The notes beneath the pieces are model-generated. The model searched no databases. It was not told the DNA's origin and saw only the letters and a program-made list of their open reading frames with translations. The position numbers were made by a program, and so were the translations under genes. A stretch of 64,000 bases of DNA from Flavobacterium shii (GTDB lineage: Bacteria > Bacteroidota > Bacteroidia > Flavobacteriales > Flavobacteriaceae), in NCBI RefSeq assembly GCF_025847235.1, contig NZ_JAOZEW010000015.1, positions 1-64,000 of the forward strand. Reading direction: 5' to 3'. Within the stretch, counting starts at the first letter, position 1. Each line of letters begins with the position of its first letter. This document shows, one piece after another, positions 63,951 through 64,000 of the stretch.

Positions 63951-64000
63951 AAATATAGATTAAAAAAAATTGAAGTTTATTGTGAGGAAATTAGACTTTG

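Overview
The window looks like a Bacteroidota (Flavobacteriaceae, Flavobacterium-like) chromosome segment. It is AT-rich, has two SusC/SusD outer-membrane uptake pairs, many Bacteroidota lipoprotein signal peptides, and TAnnTTTG-type promoter boxes. No rRNA, tRNA, CRISPR array, integrase or insertion sequence was seen. Species is not assigned.

Layout. 0.2-4 kb: a membrane-anchored LytTR regulator, an acyltransferase-3 protein and a PlsC-like acyltransferase. 4.2-8 kb: a two-gene unit with a sucrose-phosphate synthase/phosphatase-like protein and a GH32-like beta-propeller glycosidase. 8.1-44.8 kb: the dominant feature, a large locus for taking up and catabolising peptidoglycan amino sugars. 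45-50 kb: accessory genes (a metzincin-motif lipoprotein with a propeller lipoprotein, a frameshifted small secreted gene, an MFS exporter, an SRPBCC protein, a VanX-like D,D-dipeptidase). 51-64 kb: mostly conserved genes (THUMP-like methyltransferase, AI-2E family permease, M43 protease, TrmH-like, DUF4159, RsmE, TsaD, TamB, PfkA).

The peptidoglycan locus reads as a pathway. SusCD pairs would import glycan fragments. NamZ-like exo-muramidases (two), a GHL10/DigH-like glycosidase, a GH20 hexosaminidase, a free AmiE-like serine hydrolase and a NagZ-AmiE fusion would dismantle them. A sodium:solute symporter would carry sugars across the inner membrane. AnmK phosphorylates anhydro-MurNAc. MurQ splits MurNAc-6P into GlcNAc-6P and D-lactate. 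A NagB fused to a PIG-L deacetylase domain would turn GlcNAc-6P into fructose-6P, and a large FAD/Fe-S dehydrogenase next door would oxidise the D-lactate. The set resembles a Gram-negative, TonB-linked counterpart of the Bacillus subtilis murQ-amiE-nagZ-namZ cluster.

The evolutionary structure of the locus is the most novel part. A cassette holding a DeoR-family regulator, the divergent control region and the 5' end of susC occurs twice (about 20.1-21.3 kb and 28.9-30.1 kb). The regulators are 239/249 identical, but the mature SusC proteins have diverged. Three candidate operator dyads keep identical 51- and 61-bp spacing in both copies, and one has changed on both arms while staying palindromic. 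A related dyad lies before nagB-PIG-L, and its decayed twin lies after the other deoR. A frameshifted remnant of the murQ 3' end survives beside the first susD. Together these suggest an old duplication of a susCD-murQ/deoR-nagB module followed by decay and specialisation. Neither a MurNAc kinase nor a stand-alone NagA was found in the window.
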